A stretch of DNA of 64,000 nucleotides from Secundilactobacillus collinoides DSM 20515 = JCM 1123 (GCF_001435975.1 NZ_AYYR01000053.1:15425-79424), one strand, 5' to 3'; shown: positions 10,621-19,842, counted from the stretch's first letter. Notes: generated by a model from the letters alone, not told the origin. A program made the numbers and translations.

Positions 10621-11649
10621 TCACTTCTTTAAAATCGTGTCAGCAGTTCCCTCGTCAGTTACCAAAAATGTTGGTGCCGGCGGGAGTTTGAAATAGGCCT
10701 CGATGGCGGCTGCCTTGGTGTGACCACCCGCAACTGCCACAACCAGATCCATTCTCTCTAGATCTGAAATGGAGAGCCCAAGTTTTGGTACCTGGTAAAC
10801 AATTTGACCATGCTCGTCAAAAAAGTCACCAAACGCCTCGCCTACCGCGTGTCGTTCCCGTAAGGTTGCAATCACGTCGGCTGGCATTTGACGCCGCTTT
10901 GCCATGGCCATCGCATCGCCCACACAGTGCAGTGCTACGTTGGCTTGATCAACGGTTGCCAGTGTTTTAGCAATCATTGGTTCAGAACGCAACGTAGCGT
11001 ATGTGGAACCCGAGGCCAACTCCGGCAAGTACAGCGCTTGAAACGTACTATCAGTTCGCGCAGCCATTTTGGCACAAATGGTATTCGCCTGAATGTCAGG
11101 TGACTCTCCCATGCCGCCACGAGCCGGCACAAACGTCAGTTGGCGCTGTTCCGACAACTCCTGAGTCAGTGTTGAGGCAACGGCCGCCATAGTGGTACCG
11201 CCCATTACAGCAACGATACTTGGCCCCAGCGGCATGTCTGCCTGCATTAACTCATTTGTGAGTTTACCCATGGCTGTTTTGATCTCCGGCTGATTATCAG
11301 AATCACCGCTCACGATTCGGCAGCCCTTCAAACCAAGTCTGGTTTTCAAGGCTTCCTCTTTTTTATGAATCCCGGTAAGATTCTGGATCAGCGGCAGCAG
11401 CTGGTCCGCGGCACGCTCGCCATCAGGCGTTAACACAACCCCTTTTGACTGCATCGCCACCAACTGGCTGCCCTCCAGTGCCTCCAAGTCGGTCCGAACA
11501 CTCCGTTCAGAAACCCCTAATTTTTCGGCGAGAAGCCGGCGACCAACCGGCTGCATCAAATTGATAGTTCGTAACAACGAGTAACGGTCGATTAGTTCCT
11601 GGGTCATTTTTGGCACGACCGCATTAACCCATCTCCACTCGATGTTCAT
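10621..11649 (-). CDS. cggR: Central glycolytic genes regulator CggR
   Basis: CggR is a repressor of the SorC/DeoR type that controls the gap operon in response to fructose-1,6-bisphosphate. The N-terminal helix-turn-helix is seen at about residues 33-60 (LLAEKLGVSERSVRTDLEAL). The rest is the sugar-phosphate-binding effector domain, with GGTTMAAV and VVAVAGGHTKAAAIEAYF. At 342 residues it has the family length. The first ATG is kept because the preceding residues line up with other CggR N-termini, although its ribosome binding site is weak. A palindromic operator sits between its promoter and the start codon, which fits autoregulation by roadblock. Confidence 0.94.
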   Translation of the reverse strand: MNIEWRWVNAVVPKMTQELIDRYSLLRTINLMQPVGRRLLAEKLGVSERSVRTDLEALEGSQLVAMQSKGVVLTPDGERAADQLLPLIQNLTGIHKKEEALKTRLGLKGCRIVSGDSDNQPEIKTAMGKLTNELMQADMPLGPSIVAVMGGTTMAAVASTLTQELSEQRQLTFVPARGGMGESPDIQANTICAKMAARTDSTFQALYLPELASGSTYATLRSEPMIAKTLATVDQANVALHCVGDAMAMAKRRQMPADVIATLRERHAVGEAFGDFFDEHGQIVYQVPKLGLSISDLERMDLVVAVAGGHTKAAAIEAYFKLPPAPTFLVTDEGTADTILKK

Positions 11650-11673
11650 CTTCTAACCAACTCTCTTATGGTT

Positions 11674-11723
11674 GCTGGGACAGCAATTGTCCCAGCGATG
11701 CTTATTGTGACCCATCAAGGTCA
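11674..11723 (-). promoter_or_regulatory. cggR: Putative CggR operator (two inverted repeats)
   Basis: GCTGGGACA-GCAAT-TGTCCCAGC (11674-11696) is a perfect 9-bp-arm palindrome. A second, weaker TGACC-N6-GGTCA lies at 11708-11723. Both are downstream of the cggR promoter. B. subtilis CggR binds GGGACA/TGTC-type repeats in the same position, so this is the likely operator; the identification is by resemblance. Confidence 0.65.
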
Positions 11724-11752
11724 AAAAACAATGGGTTTTCACCCACAAGTGC

Positions 11753-11781
11753 ATTATAACAGGCACCTTGTGCCATTGCAA
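11753..11781 (-). promoter_or_regulatory. cggR: Sigma-A promoter of cggR-gap
   Basis: On the minus strand TTGCAA (11776-11781), a 17-base spacer and TATAAT (11753-11758) preceded by TGT form a strong extended -10 promoter. It leaves a leader of about 97 bases that contains the operator. Confidence 0.75.
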
Positions 11782-11849
11782 ACGGTATGCCGGTAAAATA
11801 TTGGTAAAGTTATTTTACAACCGATTTTCAGAATATTTTGGTTTTTCCC

Positions 11850-11878
11850 TTGTATTATTATCCAATTTCAGTTATAGT
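11850..11878 (+). promoter_or_regulatory. Promoter of tRNA-Arg
   Basis: TTGTAT and TATAGT are spaced by 17 bases and end about 31 bases before the tRNA. Confidence 0.5.
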
Positions 11879-11909
11879 AATTTAGTGTTCGAAAGGACAT
11901 ATTTGCTTT

Positions 11910-11981
11910 GCGCCCGTAGTGTAATGGATCGCACGTAAGATTCCGGTTCTTGAAATGGGGGTTCGATTCCCTCCGGGCGCA
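11910..11981 (+). tRNA. tRNA-Arg (anticodon CCG)
   Basis: All four arms pair: acceptor GCGCCCG / CGGGCGC with discriminator A; D stem GTGT/GCAC; anticodon stem TAAGA/TCTTG with loop TTCCGGT giving anticodon CCG; T stem GGGGG/CCCTC with one G-U and loop TTCGATT. The 3' CCA is not encoded. The CCG anticodon reads the Arg codon CGG. It stands alone with its own promoter and terminator, divergent from cggR. Confidence 0.95.
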
Positions 11982-12001
11982 TAAGAGAACAAAGCGGTGC
12001 A

Positions 12002-12037
12002 AGGGAGCTGACCAGCTGGTCGGCTTCCTATTTTTTT
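12002..12037 (+). terminator. Terminator of tRNA-Arg
   Basis: An 11-12-bp stem built around AGCTGACC / GGTCGGCT is followed by seven T. Confidence 0.85.
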
Positions 12038-12631
12038 GGTCTTAATTAATGCATTTGGTTTCGAATTCAGCGCCCCGTTATGAACAGACGGCAGCTTGCA
12101 GACAATTATCATTTTATTCAGTAGCAACTAAACAAATCACCTAACCGTGCCAAATTACAAACCCGAAAAATGAAAATAAAGGCCCTTCGTTTTAATCAAT
12201 TGAATTATCAAGTTAATTAAATCACAAATTGTTATAACAAAAAAGAAAGTCTGTGAGCGGCAGGCTTCCCTTCAGAAAAGTGTGTTATAGCAATGCAATC
12301 AACATATAAAACCTAAATTGATTATCCTTGCGATGTCGTTATAATAACTGATTTTGCACACCAAGTCAAGAATATTGTTATCGTTTTCACTAATTTGTTT
12401 TTAATTTGTAACATTGCTGCGTCCATTTCTAATTCAGACTACAAAAACGGGTAATTATGTTTACCAATGCCTTTTTAGATAAGAATTGCAAGACGTTTCT
12501 CATACCAGCAAAACCGAAAGGGACTCTGTCCTCGAGGGGATTCCAACCCCCAGACTTCCAGTTTTTATGGTATTCTAGAATTAGCTGGTTTAACCTTGCT
12601 GATTGTTGGTTAAAAATCTGAGGCCTTTTTG
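12038..12631. other. AT-rich intergenic region without a confident gene
   Basis: About 600 bases between the tRNA terminator and the clpP control region. A minus-strand frame of 73 codons (12429-12650) has no ribosome binding site, overlaps the CtsR box and resembles no family I know. The stretch 12510-12560 is locally GC-richer. I see no RNA gene, repeat or insertion sequence here. Confidence 0.5.
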
Positions 12632-12648
12632 TTTGACCTTTTTTGACC
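12632..12648 (+). promoter_or_regulatory. clpP: CtsR operator upstream of clpP
   Basis: TTTGACC-TTT-TTTGACC matches the CtsR heptad direct-repeat consensus exactly, 71 bases before the clpP start. CtsR represses clp genes until heat or protein stress. A TATACT at 12681 could be the -10. Confidence 0.9.
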
Positions 12649-12719
12649 ATTGGTTTAAACTACAATTCAGTTAGCAAAGTTATACTAACAATAAAGCGAA
12701 ATAAGGAGGCTGCAAAGCT

Positions 12720-13313
12720 ATGAACTTAGTCCCAACAGTTATTGAGCAGTCCAGCCGTGGCGAACGTGCTTACGACATCTACTCTCGCCTATTAAAGGAC
12801 AGAATCATCATGCTTTCCGGTCCAATCGAAGACGACATGGCCAACGCCATCATCGCCCAACTTTTGTTCTTGGACGCGCAAGATTCAACGAAGGATATTT
12901 ATCTTTACATCAACTCTCCTGGTGGTGTGGTTACCTCTGGGATGGCCATTTACGATACCATGAACTTCATCCAATCTGACGTTCAAACCATCGTTATGGG
13001 TATGGCCGCTTCAATGGCCAGTGTCTTAGCTTCATCAGGTACTAAGGGCAAGCGGTTTGCTTTACCGCATTCACAAGTCCTGATTCACCAACCATCTGGT
13101 GGTGCCCAAGGTCAACAAACTGAAATTGAAATTGCAGCTACTGAAATCTTGAAGACTCGTAAGTTGATCAACCAAATTTTGGCTGACAACTCCGGTCAAC
13201 CAATTGAACGTGTCAATGCTGACACCGAACGTGACCACTACTTATCTGCACAAGAATCCGTGGATTACGGTTTGATCGATGCCATCATGACCAGCTCAAA
13301 AGAACGCAAGTAA
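12720..13313 (+). CDS. clpP: ATP-dependent Clp protease proteolytic subunit
   Basis: ClpP is the serine peptidase chamber that works with ClpX, ClpC or ClpE to degrade misfolded and regulatory proteins. The 197-residue product has the catalytic Ser in [12 protein letters not shown] (near residue 98), the catalytic His in [14 protein letters not shown] (near 123) and the Asp in [12 protein letters not shown] (near 172). The start follows AAGGAGG by ten bases. It is a single-gene unit with its own terminator, and the CtsR box upstream shows stress control. Confidence 0.98.
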   Translation: MNLVPTVIEQSSRGERAYDIYSRLLKDRIIMLSGPIEDDMANAIIAQLLFLDAQDSTKDIYLYINSPGGVVTSGMAIYDTMNFIQSDVQTIVMGMAASMASVLASSGTKGKRFALPHSQVLIHQPSGGAQGQQTEIEIAATEILKTRKLINQILADNSGQPIERVNADTERDHYLSAQESVDYGLIDAIMTSSKERK

Positions 13314-13326
13314 TTGCAATCTTTAG

Positions 13327-13357
13327 CGATTCAGACAATTGTCTGAATCGTTTTTTT
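13327..13357 (+). terminator. Terminator of clpP
   Basis: A perfect 24-base palindrome (CGATTCAGACAA and its complement) is followed by seven T, 14 bases after the clpP stop. Confidence 0.9.
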
Positions 13358-13447
13358 GTGGCAAAATCGTCACTTCCCAGCAATTGGGCAGCATCCCCGT
13401 TTGCTTGCCTTTCAGGATGTGGATCATTTTATTCATCCCGTTACCAT

Positions 13448-13488
13448 AAAAAAAGATGATTCAGCTGACTGCTGAATCATCTTTTTTT
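13448..13488 (-). terminator. Terminator of whiA (bidirectional)
   Basis: An 18-bp perfect stem including A7/T7 ends (AAAAAAAGATGATTCAGC and its complement) with loop TGACT lies directly after the whiA stop and can work in both directions between convergent clpP and whiA. Confidence 0.9.
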
Positions 13489-13490
13489 AG

Positions 13491-14429
13491 TTACATCGCT
13501 TCCGCACCACGCAGATTATCAGCATATTCGTTGATCTTACGCAGTCGGTGATTGATGCCTGATTTGGAGATTGTTCCGCTGGGAATCATGGTACTGAGTT
13601 CCTTTAAGCTGACTTCCTTGTTAGCTAGGCGCACTTCGGCGACTTCACGTAACTTTGGCGGCAGCTGGCCCAAGCCGACCATCTCGTCAATAAATTTGAT
13701 GTTTTCGATCTGTTTACTAGACGCGTTCGCCACTTTATCCAGGTTGGCATTCTCGCAGTTCACTAAGCGATTAACCGAATTACGCATGTCGCGCATGATT
13801 CGGACATCTTCGAACTTCAGCATGGCGCTGGTCGCTCCAATCAGTGAGAGAAAATCAGCGATTCGTTCGCCCTCTTTAAGGTACGTAATAAATCCGCCCC
13901 GTCGTGCGGTCGTCCGGGCGTTGAGGTCATACTTGTTAATCATGTTGGCAATCATTTCATTGTGTCCCTCATACAGAGAGTATATTTCCAAGTGGTACCG
14001 GGACGTCTCCGGATTGTTGACGGACCCACCAGCGAGAAAAGCGCCACGAAGATAGGAACGAACCTGTCCGTCGTTTTCAAATAAACTGGCCGGTACTTCT
14101 TCTATCAGTTGACCGTCCTTGAAAATACCCAGGTCCTTCAAGACCATTTCTGACCCCGCGTTGACCCGCACGATGTACAAATTGTTTTTCTTCAGCTTCA
14201 TCTTGCGCCGCACCAGCAGTTCACTCTCCAAATCATAAAACTGTTTGAGCAGCTGGTAGATGCGTCTGGCAATGGCAGGATTTTCCGTTTGAATATTCAA
14301 AACGAAATGGTGGTTTGCAAGCGACATGGCGCCGTTCATCCGAATCAAAGCAATTAACTCTGCCTTGGCGTTTTCCCGGTGAACTTCCAACATCGTCAGT
14401 TCTTTTTTTACATCACTGGCATATGACAT
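13491..14429 (-). CDS. whiA: Sporulation-type regulator WhiA
   Basis: WhiA is a DNA-binding protein conserved in Gram-positive bacteria, linked to cell division and, in Bacillus, to nucleoid function. The 312-residue protein has an N-terminal homing-endonuclease-like (LAGLIDADG-derived) domain with [22 protein letters not shown] and a C-terminal helix-turn-helix ([26 protein letters not shown], broken here only by position). The start at 14429 follows GGGAGG. It is four bases behind yvcK and ends the rapZ-yvcK-whiA operon. Confidence 0.96.
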   Translation of the reverse strand: MSYASDVKKELTMLEVHRENAKAELIALIRMNGAMSLANHHFVLNIQTENPAIARRIYQLLKQFYDLESELLVRRKMKLKKNNLYIVRVNAGSEMVLKDLGIFKDGQLIEEVPASLFENDGQVRSYLRGAFLAGGSVNNPETSRYHLEIYSLYEGHNEMIANMINKYDLNARTTARRGGFITYLKEGERIADFLSLIGATSAMLKFEDVRIMRDMRNSVNRLVNCENANLDKVANASSKQIENIKFIDEMVGLGQLPPKLREVAEVRLANKEVSLKELSTMIPSGTISKSGINHRLRKINEYADNLRGAEAM

Positions 14430-14433
14430 GGCG

Positions 14434-15447
14434 TTACCTCCCCTCGGTATTTCGTGAATCAACCTGTCCCAATAAGTTCATTAACTCATTAACGACTAAT
14501 TCGCCGTTATGAAAGGCCCCGTTGTCGCGCAATTCCAGAAAATCTGCGGAAACAACCCGGCAGCCCTGTTCACGCAACCCTTTGAAATCGTGGTTGACCT
14601 GCCGCGACATTTCATTCCAACGTTGATAATCAATGTATTCGTCAGGGACCTTTTGTGTGTTGACTAATACCGTGTTAATGACGTTTTGCTGCAGGTGTTC
14701 ATTAAGCACCCGAACGTGGTCGGCGTCGGTAAATTTCTCAGTTTCACCCTTTTGGGTCATGATATTACAAATATAGATAACTTCAGCGGGTGTTCGGCGA
14801 AGCGCATCACCCACGTTGCTGATCATCAAGTTAGGCAAAATACTGGTAAACAAACTCCCAGGTCCAAGGACGATCTGGTCGGCCGTCATAATGGCATCAA
14901 TGACTTCTTTAACAGCTTGAGGTTTCTGGCCATTCTTATCGCTGGGTGTCACCCACACATGTTTGATCAGCTTATGGGCAGCCGTAATTTCTGACTCACC
15001 TGTCAGCGTAGACCCGTCTGAAAATTCAGCGTTAAGCTCCAGTGGTTCATTGGCTGCCGGATAAATATGCCCTTCCACTTTCATAATTGATGACAGTTCC
15101 TGTACGGCACCAAAAATACCGTTTCGCATCTCTGATAAGGCGGCAATAACTAAATTACCGATGGCGTGACCGGCAAAGAATTGATCACTGCTATCAAAAC
15201 GGTACTGGAAAAGATCCAGGTCCACTTTTGGCAGTGCGGATAGTGCCACCATGACGTTTCGAATATCGCCAGGCGGGACAACGTTAACGTAATTTCGAAT
15301 AATGCCGGATGAACCGCCGTCATCCGCAACGGTGACCACCGCTGTAATGTCGACGTCCTGATCCTTAAGGTTGCGCAAGATGACGGGCAGTCCTGTCCCA
15401 CCACCCATGACGACAATCTTAGGCCGGCGTCTTTCCTCTGTTCTCAT
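14434..15447 (-). CDS. yvcK: Gluconeogenesis factor YvcK/GlmR
   Basis: YvcK (GlmR) binds UDP-GlcNAc and steers carbon to cell-wall precursors. The 337-residue product belongs to the CofD/UPF0052 family, with the glycine-rich nucleotide-binding start [26 protein letters not shown], and [17 protein letters not shown]. It starts one base after the rapZ stop and ends four bases before whiA, so the three genes are translationally coupled. Confidence 0.95.
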   Translation of the reverse strand: MRTEERRRPKIVVMGGGTGLPVILRNLKDQDVDITAVVTVADDGGSSGIIRNYVNVVPPGDIRNVMVALSALPKVDLDLFQYRFDSSDQFFAGHAIGNLVIAALSEMRNGIFGAVQELSSIMKVEGHIYPAANEPLELNAEFSDGSTLTGESEITAAHKLIKHVWVTPSDKNGQKPQAVKEVIDAIMTADQIVLGPGSLFTSILPNLMISNVGDALRRTPAEVIYICNIMTQKGETEKFTDADHVRVLNEHLQQNVINTVLVNTQKVPDEYIDYQRWNEMSRQVNHDFKGLREQGCRVVSADFLELRDNGAFHNGELVVNELMNLLGQVDSRNTEGR

Positions 15448-16332
15448 CTAATGTGATTCCTTTCGTTTATCAATGTCACGGTGGGTCACGTGAACGGGAT
15501 ATTGTTCCCCGAGATCATTCCCCAAACGCTCCGCGAGTGCAACGGAACGGTGCTGGCCACCGGTACAGCCAATGGCGATGGTCAAATTGGTCTTGCCCTC
15601 GCGCTTGTACCCGGGAACCGTTGTCTGAAGCAACCCTAAAAATTGCGTGTAGAACTGCTCAGTTTCGGGTTGCGCCATAACGTAGTCATAGACGGCTTTG
15701 TCCTTCCCGGTTTGTGGCCGGAGTTCCGGCAAGTAATAAGGATTCGGCAGAAAACGGACATCCATCACAACGTCGGCATCAATCGGTAATCCATATTTAA
15801 AGCCAAACGACATCAATTCAATGTGGAAAGTCTCCGTATCACCCGTCTCAAAGTTGTGAAAGATTTCTTCCCGCAGGTTACGCGGTGTGAGCTTCGAAGT
15901 GTTTATCACCAGCTGAGCCGCCTGTTTAAGAGGTGCCAGCAGTTTGCGCTCAGCCTTAATACCATCGACAACGCGGCCGTTTCGGGCAAGCGGGTGTGAC
16001 CGCCGTGTCTCCTTGTAACGTGAAACCAGCGTCTCATCGTCAGCTTCCAAGAAGACCACTTGACCAAGGTCGGCATTCGTCAGGTCAGAGATATCATTAG
16101 TCATCTGCATGATTTCATCATAAAAGGCCCGCGACCGAAGATCGATCACGACCGCAACCTTCTTTATGTTGCCAGATTCTTGAACAAGTTCCCAAAACTT
16201 GGTCATTAACGAAGGCGGCATGTTATCAATACAAAAGTATCCTAAGTCTTCAAAAGCCTGCATGGCAACGGTTTTCCCGGCACCACTCATCCCTGAAATA
16301 ATGACTAATTTAATTTTTTCATTATCGGTCAT
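15448..16332 (-). CDS. rapZ: RNase adapter protein RapZ (YvcJ)
   Basis: RapZ is a P-loop nucleotide-binding protein; in enterobacteria it controls GlmS through small RNAs, while the Firmicute role is less clear (YvcJ affects competence). The 294-residue protein has the Walker A motif [13 protein letters not shown] at residues 12-24, [21 protein letters not shown], and the C-terminal [15 protein letters not shown]. The ATG follows GGGAG. It opens the rapZ-yvcK-whiA operon. Upstream lies a repeat region instead of the uvrA gene that is often adjacent in lactobacilli. Confidence 0.95.
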   Translation of the reverse strand: MTDNEKIKLVIISGMSGAGKTVAMQAFEDLGYFCIDNMPPSLMTKFWELVQESGNIKKVAVVIDLRSRAFYDEIMQMTNDISDLTNADLGQVVFLEADDETLVSRYKETRRSHPLARNGRVVDGIKAERKLLAPLKQAAQLVINTSKLTPRNLREEIFHNFETGDTETFHIELMSFGFKYGLPIDADVVMDVRFLPNPYYLPELRPQTGKDKAVYDYVMAQPETEQFYTQFLGLLQTTVPGYKREGKTNLTIAIGCTGGQHRSVALAERLGNDLGEQYPVHVTHRDIDKRKESH

Positions 16333-16425
16333 GGCATTCTCCCATCAATTATCTTTCTGCACTAAGACTTACAGTGTAACATACCTGGTGTGCCATTTAC
16401 AATAATTGCCGGGTGTGTTGTAAGA

Positions 16426-16549
16426 GAGTGTGGAGAAAGGCGCATAAGGGGCGGAGCGTAAACAACTTTTGGCATAAAATCCCGGGCCTGGATTTTGTGC
16501 CAAAAGTTGTTTACGCAGGAGCCCCTTGCCTTTCGGAACACGTTTCGAC
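16426..16549 (+). repeat. Structured hairpin repeat, copy A (full)
   Basis: This is a 124-bp element with ends GAGTGTGGA and GGAACACGTTTCGAC. The central stem GCGTAAACAACTTTTGGCA (16456-16474) pairs perfectly with 16498-16516 over 19 bp. Inside it AAAATCC/GGATTTT encloses the loop CGGGCCT. Outside it AAGGGGC/GCCCCTT and AAAGG/CCTTT add further helices. It lies between rapZ and the HdeD-like gene. The same frame with different arm sequences occurs at 39.4-39.9 and 58.4 kb. Confidence 0.85.
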
Positions 16550-16661
16550 GCCAAATTAGCAAAGCGCCTCGGTGGACGGGGCCCTTAGAAAATAAAACCG
16601 AGCCGAGTTAACCAGTGCCGCCCCACTAAGCCGATAGGTCAAATATATCTGACCGCAATAT

Positions 16662-16798
16662 CCCCGGTCTGGATTTCGTGCCAAAAATTGTTTACGCAGG
16701 AGCCCTTTGCCTTTCGGAACACGTTTCGACGCCAAATTAGCAAAGCGCCTCGGTGGACGGGGCCTTTAGAAAATAAAAGAGACCCGAGTTAACCAGTG
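16662..16798 (+). repeat. Partial direct repeat of the right half of copy A plus spacer
   Basis: From 16662 the sequence repeats copy A's loop, right arm and end, then about 68 bases of following spacer (GCCAAATTAGCAAAGCGCCT and onward), offset by 181 bp with few changes. The left arm is missing, so the large hairpin cannot form here. A short GGTCA/TGACC hairpin (16637-16655) takes its place. Confidence 0.8.
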
Positions 16799-16974
16799 GT
16801 GTACCACGAGTGACCGGATCTTTGAAAAATTAAAATAAAGCCGAGCCACTCGGTAGACTAACCCCTATACAGTTGGAGCTAATCAAACAAGAGTGACACA
16901 ACAAAGTAAAACCCGATAACCACTGTGTTCGATATGCAACAACAATCCCGAATAAAATCAGCCTAAAAACCAAA

Positions 16975-17003
16975 CAAAAAAAAGCCCAGCCTATTCAGCC
17001 AAG
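16975..17003 (-). terminator. Terminator of the HdeD-like gene
   Basis: AGCTTGGCT and AGGCTGGGCT form a GU-containing 9-bp stem on the minus strand, followed by eight T. Confidence 0.65.
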
Positions 17004-17027
17004 CTTCAAATCATGTCAGTCACTCGC

Positions 17028-17564
17028 TTACCGGCGTGCAAATGCCAGCACGATTGCGTTCACGCCAAATATAATCAGGTAGATTGCAATCATCCAAGTC
17101 ATTGATATTGCAGCTACAACGGGGTTGACTAATAACAGGACTCCCAGCAGTAACGACAAAATATCCAAAATCAACGACACCCAGTAGTACCCGGTTCCAA
17201 ACTGCCGCAGGTGACCAATCACCAGCAACCGTTCAATGGAATCCAGAATAAACCAGAAGGCAAACAGATACCCGATGGTCATAATGCCGCTGGTCGGTTT
17301 GATAATAAATAATAGCCCGATCAATAAATCGATAATGCCGATCACCAGCGCAAAGATGGCAACGTTACCCACAAGATCACGCAGTTTCGAAAAACCCGAA
17401 ATCGTTGTTAACCCACTGATGATGGCTACAAAACCAAATACAATGGCTAGTGCAGTCACTCCGACATGCGGTTCAAACAAGAGTACCAGAGCTGCCAAGA
17501 TAAACAGAATTCCAGTAATCAATTCATGCCAGTCAAAGCCCCATCTAGGACGCATACTAAACAT
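17028..17564 (-). CDS. HdeD family membrane protein (DUF308)
   Basis: This 178-residue protein has about six hydrophobic segments, evenly spaced (e.g. LITGILFILAALVLLF, VTALAIVFGFVAIISGL, IIDLLIGLLFII, MTIGYLFAFWFIL, LILDILSLLLGVLLLV, MTWMIAIYLIIFGVNAIVL), the pattern of DUF308/HdeD proteins. E. coli HdeD is tied to acid resistance; the function here is unknown. The start at 17564 follows GAGGTG; a longer frame to 17627 has no site. It is a single gene with its own terminator, next to a LysR-yeiH pair, and may be part of an accessory insertion between rapZ and uvrA. Confidence 0.8.
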   Translation of the reverse strand: MFSMRPRWGFDWHELITGILFILAALVLLFEPHVGVTALAIVFGFVAIISGLTTISGFSKLRDLVGNVAIFALVIGIIDLLIGLLFIIKPTSGIMTIGYLFAFWFILDSIERLLVIGHLRQFGTGYYWVSLILDILSLLLGVLLLVNPVVAAISMTWMIAIYLIIFGVNAIVLAFARR

Positions 17565-17672
17565 GACACTCACCTCATTTTCTTTACCTATTCTGAATCC
17601 ATCATACCGATTTAAAACTGTTAACACAAGCTATGGGATCAGCATTAAACTGAATTTTTAACAAAGCAACAA

Positions 17673-18506
17673 TCACTTAAGATTTGCCGATTTTAATGTG
17701 TTTTCAATCAGGACTCGCAGTTCACGCAACGTTGCGTTTGGCTGCTGCTCAAGGCCAATCAAGTAAAAATTGCGGTGAAAGGCCGCCCCAATTTCCGTAT
17801 ACGGCACACCACTTGGGACTAGTGCCTCTGAAAAAATGGTTTTCCCAATGCCTGCCTGTAATAACCCCATGATGCTCTGATTGGTATCAACCACCAGACT
17901 GTGTGCGGGCGTGATGCCTTGCTGACGCAGGTAGGCATCCGTATAGTGCCGCACTCCTGAACCTGGTTCACGCAGTAACCAGAGATCTGCGTTCGGTTGC
18001 CCCGCCAAGACGAGTTGATCGCCCGGCAGCTCACTTTGACTGACGGTATCTGCTAGCATAGGTTTTTCAATTAACCCAAAGGCCAATTTATGGCTCACCA
18101 CACCGTTTAACACAGCTTCTGAATTCATCGTCTGGACATCAAACTGGTAGTTGGTATGTGGTAATAATATGGCCATCAACGCAGGCATCACGGTCACGGC
18201 TGTTGTCTGAGAAAATCCGAGCGGTGCCGGCATTTGCGGGTGCTCACTCAACTGTTTGATTGCCATAAACGTTTGTTGCCATTCGTCATTGAGACGTTTA
18301 TAGGCAAGATAAAGTTGATCTGCAGCCGGTGTCGGCTGTACTTGACGTCGGCCGTTCCTAACAAACAGCGTCATATCCAGTGAATGCTCCAGACGATTGA
18401 TTTGCACGGAAACGCTGGGTTGGGAAATAAACAATTGTCGAGCAGCCACCGAAAAATTGCGCGTCTCATACACTGCCATAAATGCTTGCACATCTTTCTC
18501 CATCAA
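17673..18506 (-). CDS. LysR family transcriptional regulator
   Basis: The 277-residue product has the LysR helix-turn-helix at residues 1-60 (AVYETRNFSVAARQLFISQPSVSVQINRLE, given here as the recognised region only in part) and a periplasmic-binding-like effector domain from about residue 90. It is transcribed away from the yeiH-type transporter gene across a 122-bp AT-rich gap, the standard layout of a LysR protein with its target. E. coli has the comparable pair YeiE-YeiH. The effector is not known from the sequence; sulfur- or carbon-related anions are possible. Confidence 0.88.
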   Translation of the reverse strand: MMEKDVQAFMAVYETRNFSVAARQLFISQPSVSVQINRLEHSLDMTLFVRNGRRQVQPTPAADQLYLAYKRLNDEWQQTFMAIKQLSEHPQMPAPLGFSQTTAVTVMPALMAILLPHTNYQFDVQTMNSEAVLNGVVSHKLAFGLIEKPMLADTVSQSELPGDQLVLAGQPNADLWLLREPGSGVRHYTDAYLRQQGITPAHSLVVDTNQSIMGLLQAGIGKTIFSEALVPSGVPYTEIGAAFHRNFYLIGLEQQPNATLRELRVLIENTLKSANLK

Positions 18507-18579
18507 CTCACTCCTTTCAATTAAAAATATTAATAGTTTTCATTATAAATCAGTATTTCATTAATGGCAAATAAGCCGG

Positions 18580-18585
18580 TATACT
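18580..18585 (+). promoter_or_regulatory. -10 element of the yeiH-type gene
   Basis: TATACT at 18580 lacks a recognisable -35 at the right distance (TTCATT at 18557). This fits a promoter that needs the divergent LysR regulator. AT-rich T-N11-A patterns occur in the gap. Confidence 0.4.
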
Positions 18586-18628
18586 GATTGGGTGCTTAAA
18601 AGAGAGAAACGATAAGGGAGAGATGATT

Positions 18629-19633
18629 ATGAAACCTGTTCGTGCCGTATTGCCGGGATTCAGCTTAAGTTTTTTAATTGCCATCATTAGTCAGTGGATC
18701 AACGCCGACTTCATCAAAGGCATCGGTGCCCCCACTGTTGCCCTGCTGATTGGCGTCTTGCTTGGAAATACGATTATCCGTCAACCTCTGTGGTATAGCG
18801 GAACAGCTTGGTCAGAGAAACGGTTATTGGAATATTCCGTGATGCTGCTGGGTGCCACCATTACATTTCAAACGATTCAACAATTAAAAGGCAGCGGGAT
18901 CGTTTTTATCCTACTTCAGATGACCATTACCATTGTGTTTGCCCTATTACTAGGCAAACGACTGCACTTTTCGGAGGGCATGACCCTCATGATGGCTGGT
19001 GGTAACGCCGTTTGCGGCTCCTCAGCGATTGCCGCCATTGCGCCGACCATTGAAGCCAAGGACGATGACAAACGACTGGCCATCACCCTGGTTAATTTAA
19101 TGGGAACGGTTCTCATGCTCACCCTGCCACTGATCAGCCTGCTGGCGTTCCACCACGATAACTTCCTTCGCGGTGCCCTCATCGGCGGCACCGTTCAGTC
19201 CGTTGGCCAAGTCATTGCTAGTGCCACCATGGTCAATCAAGAGACCACGACCTTTGCGACACTGTTTAAAATTCTACGGATCATCATGCTGATTGCTGTC
19301 GTCCTGATTTTCAGCCAAATTCACCGTCGCAACCAGCCTCAGGATCATCAAAAAATCAGTATCGCTGATAGTGCCAAGCGGGCGTTACCATGGTACGTTG
19401 TCGGTTTCGTTGCCCTGTGTGCACTTAACTCGTGGCTAACGTTTAACCCAATCATATCAGACGGCGCCCACCTGCTTAGCGGCTGGTGCGAGGTAACCGC
19501 ATTAGCTGCCATCGGTCTGCGGTTAAACTTTGCCGCCTTTATCAAGGCCGGTCGTAAACTTGCGTACTTTGGCGGTGGGGTGCTGATTGTTCAGGTCGCC
19601 AGTGCGTTGATTCTAATTACGATACTGTTGTAG
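18629..19633 (+). CDS. YeiH family (UPF0324) putative sulfate/anion exporter
   Basis: This is an integral membrane protein of 334 residues with about ten hydrophobic segments and the family blocks LLIGVLLGNT, EYSVMLLGATITF and GGNAVCGSSAIAAIAPTIEA. Relatives are annotated as putative sulfate exporters, but biochemical proof is thin. The start at 18629 is preferred because GGGAG lies eight bases before it; an ATG at 18623 is too close. It is divergent from the LysR gene that probably controls it. Confidence 0.85.
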   Translation: MKPVRAVLPGFSLSFLIAIISQWINADFIKGIGAPTVALLIGVLLGNTIIRQPLWYSGTAWSEKRLLEYSVMLLGATITFQTIQQLKGSGIVFILLQMTITIVFALLLGKRLHFSEGMTLMMAGGNAVCGSSAIAAIAPTIEAKDDDKRLAITLVNLMGTVLMLTLPLISLLAFHHDNFLRGALIGGTVQSVGQVIASATMVNQETTTFATLFKILRIIMLIAVVLIFSQIHRRNQPQDHQKISIADSAKRALPWYVVGFVALCALNSWLTFNPIISDGAHLLSGWCEVTALAAIGLRLNFAAFIKAGRKLAYFGGGVLIVQVASALILITILL

Positions 19634-19684
19634 TCGGCTGCCATGATTTGTCAGCATTACTAAATGATTTTCATTCGCAAAAAG

Positions 19685-19732
19685 AGGTCCCATTGACAAA
19701 ATGCCAAGTTGGCTTTGTCAACGGGACCCAAT
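19685..19732 (+). terminator. Long hairpin after the yeiH-type gene
   Basis: GGTCCC / GGGACC, TTGACAAA / TTTGTCAA and GCCAA / TTGGC stack into one stem of about 19 bp with small mismatches. CAATTTTG follows, a weak T-tract. It probably terminates the plus-strand gene, facing uvrA. Confidence 0.6.
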
Positions 19733-19842
19733 TTTGTAGAAATCGTGGTGCAACTCATTTAAATATCATATCGTTACTTGTCTATATCATGCGACCATCA
19801 TACAAGACTCGCAAGCGACTAGTGTCCTTAAAGTATCAGGCA

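Noticed and set aside
11882-12127. Minus-strand frame across tRNA-Arg
   Set aside because: It is the antisense of the tRNA and its terminator; the NRTPISRTGILRAIHY-like peptide is a well-known false gene over tRNA-Arg.
12429-12650. 73-codon minus-strand frame before clpP
   Set aside because: No ribosome site, no known domain, and it covers the CtsR operator.
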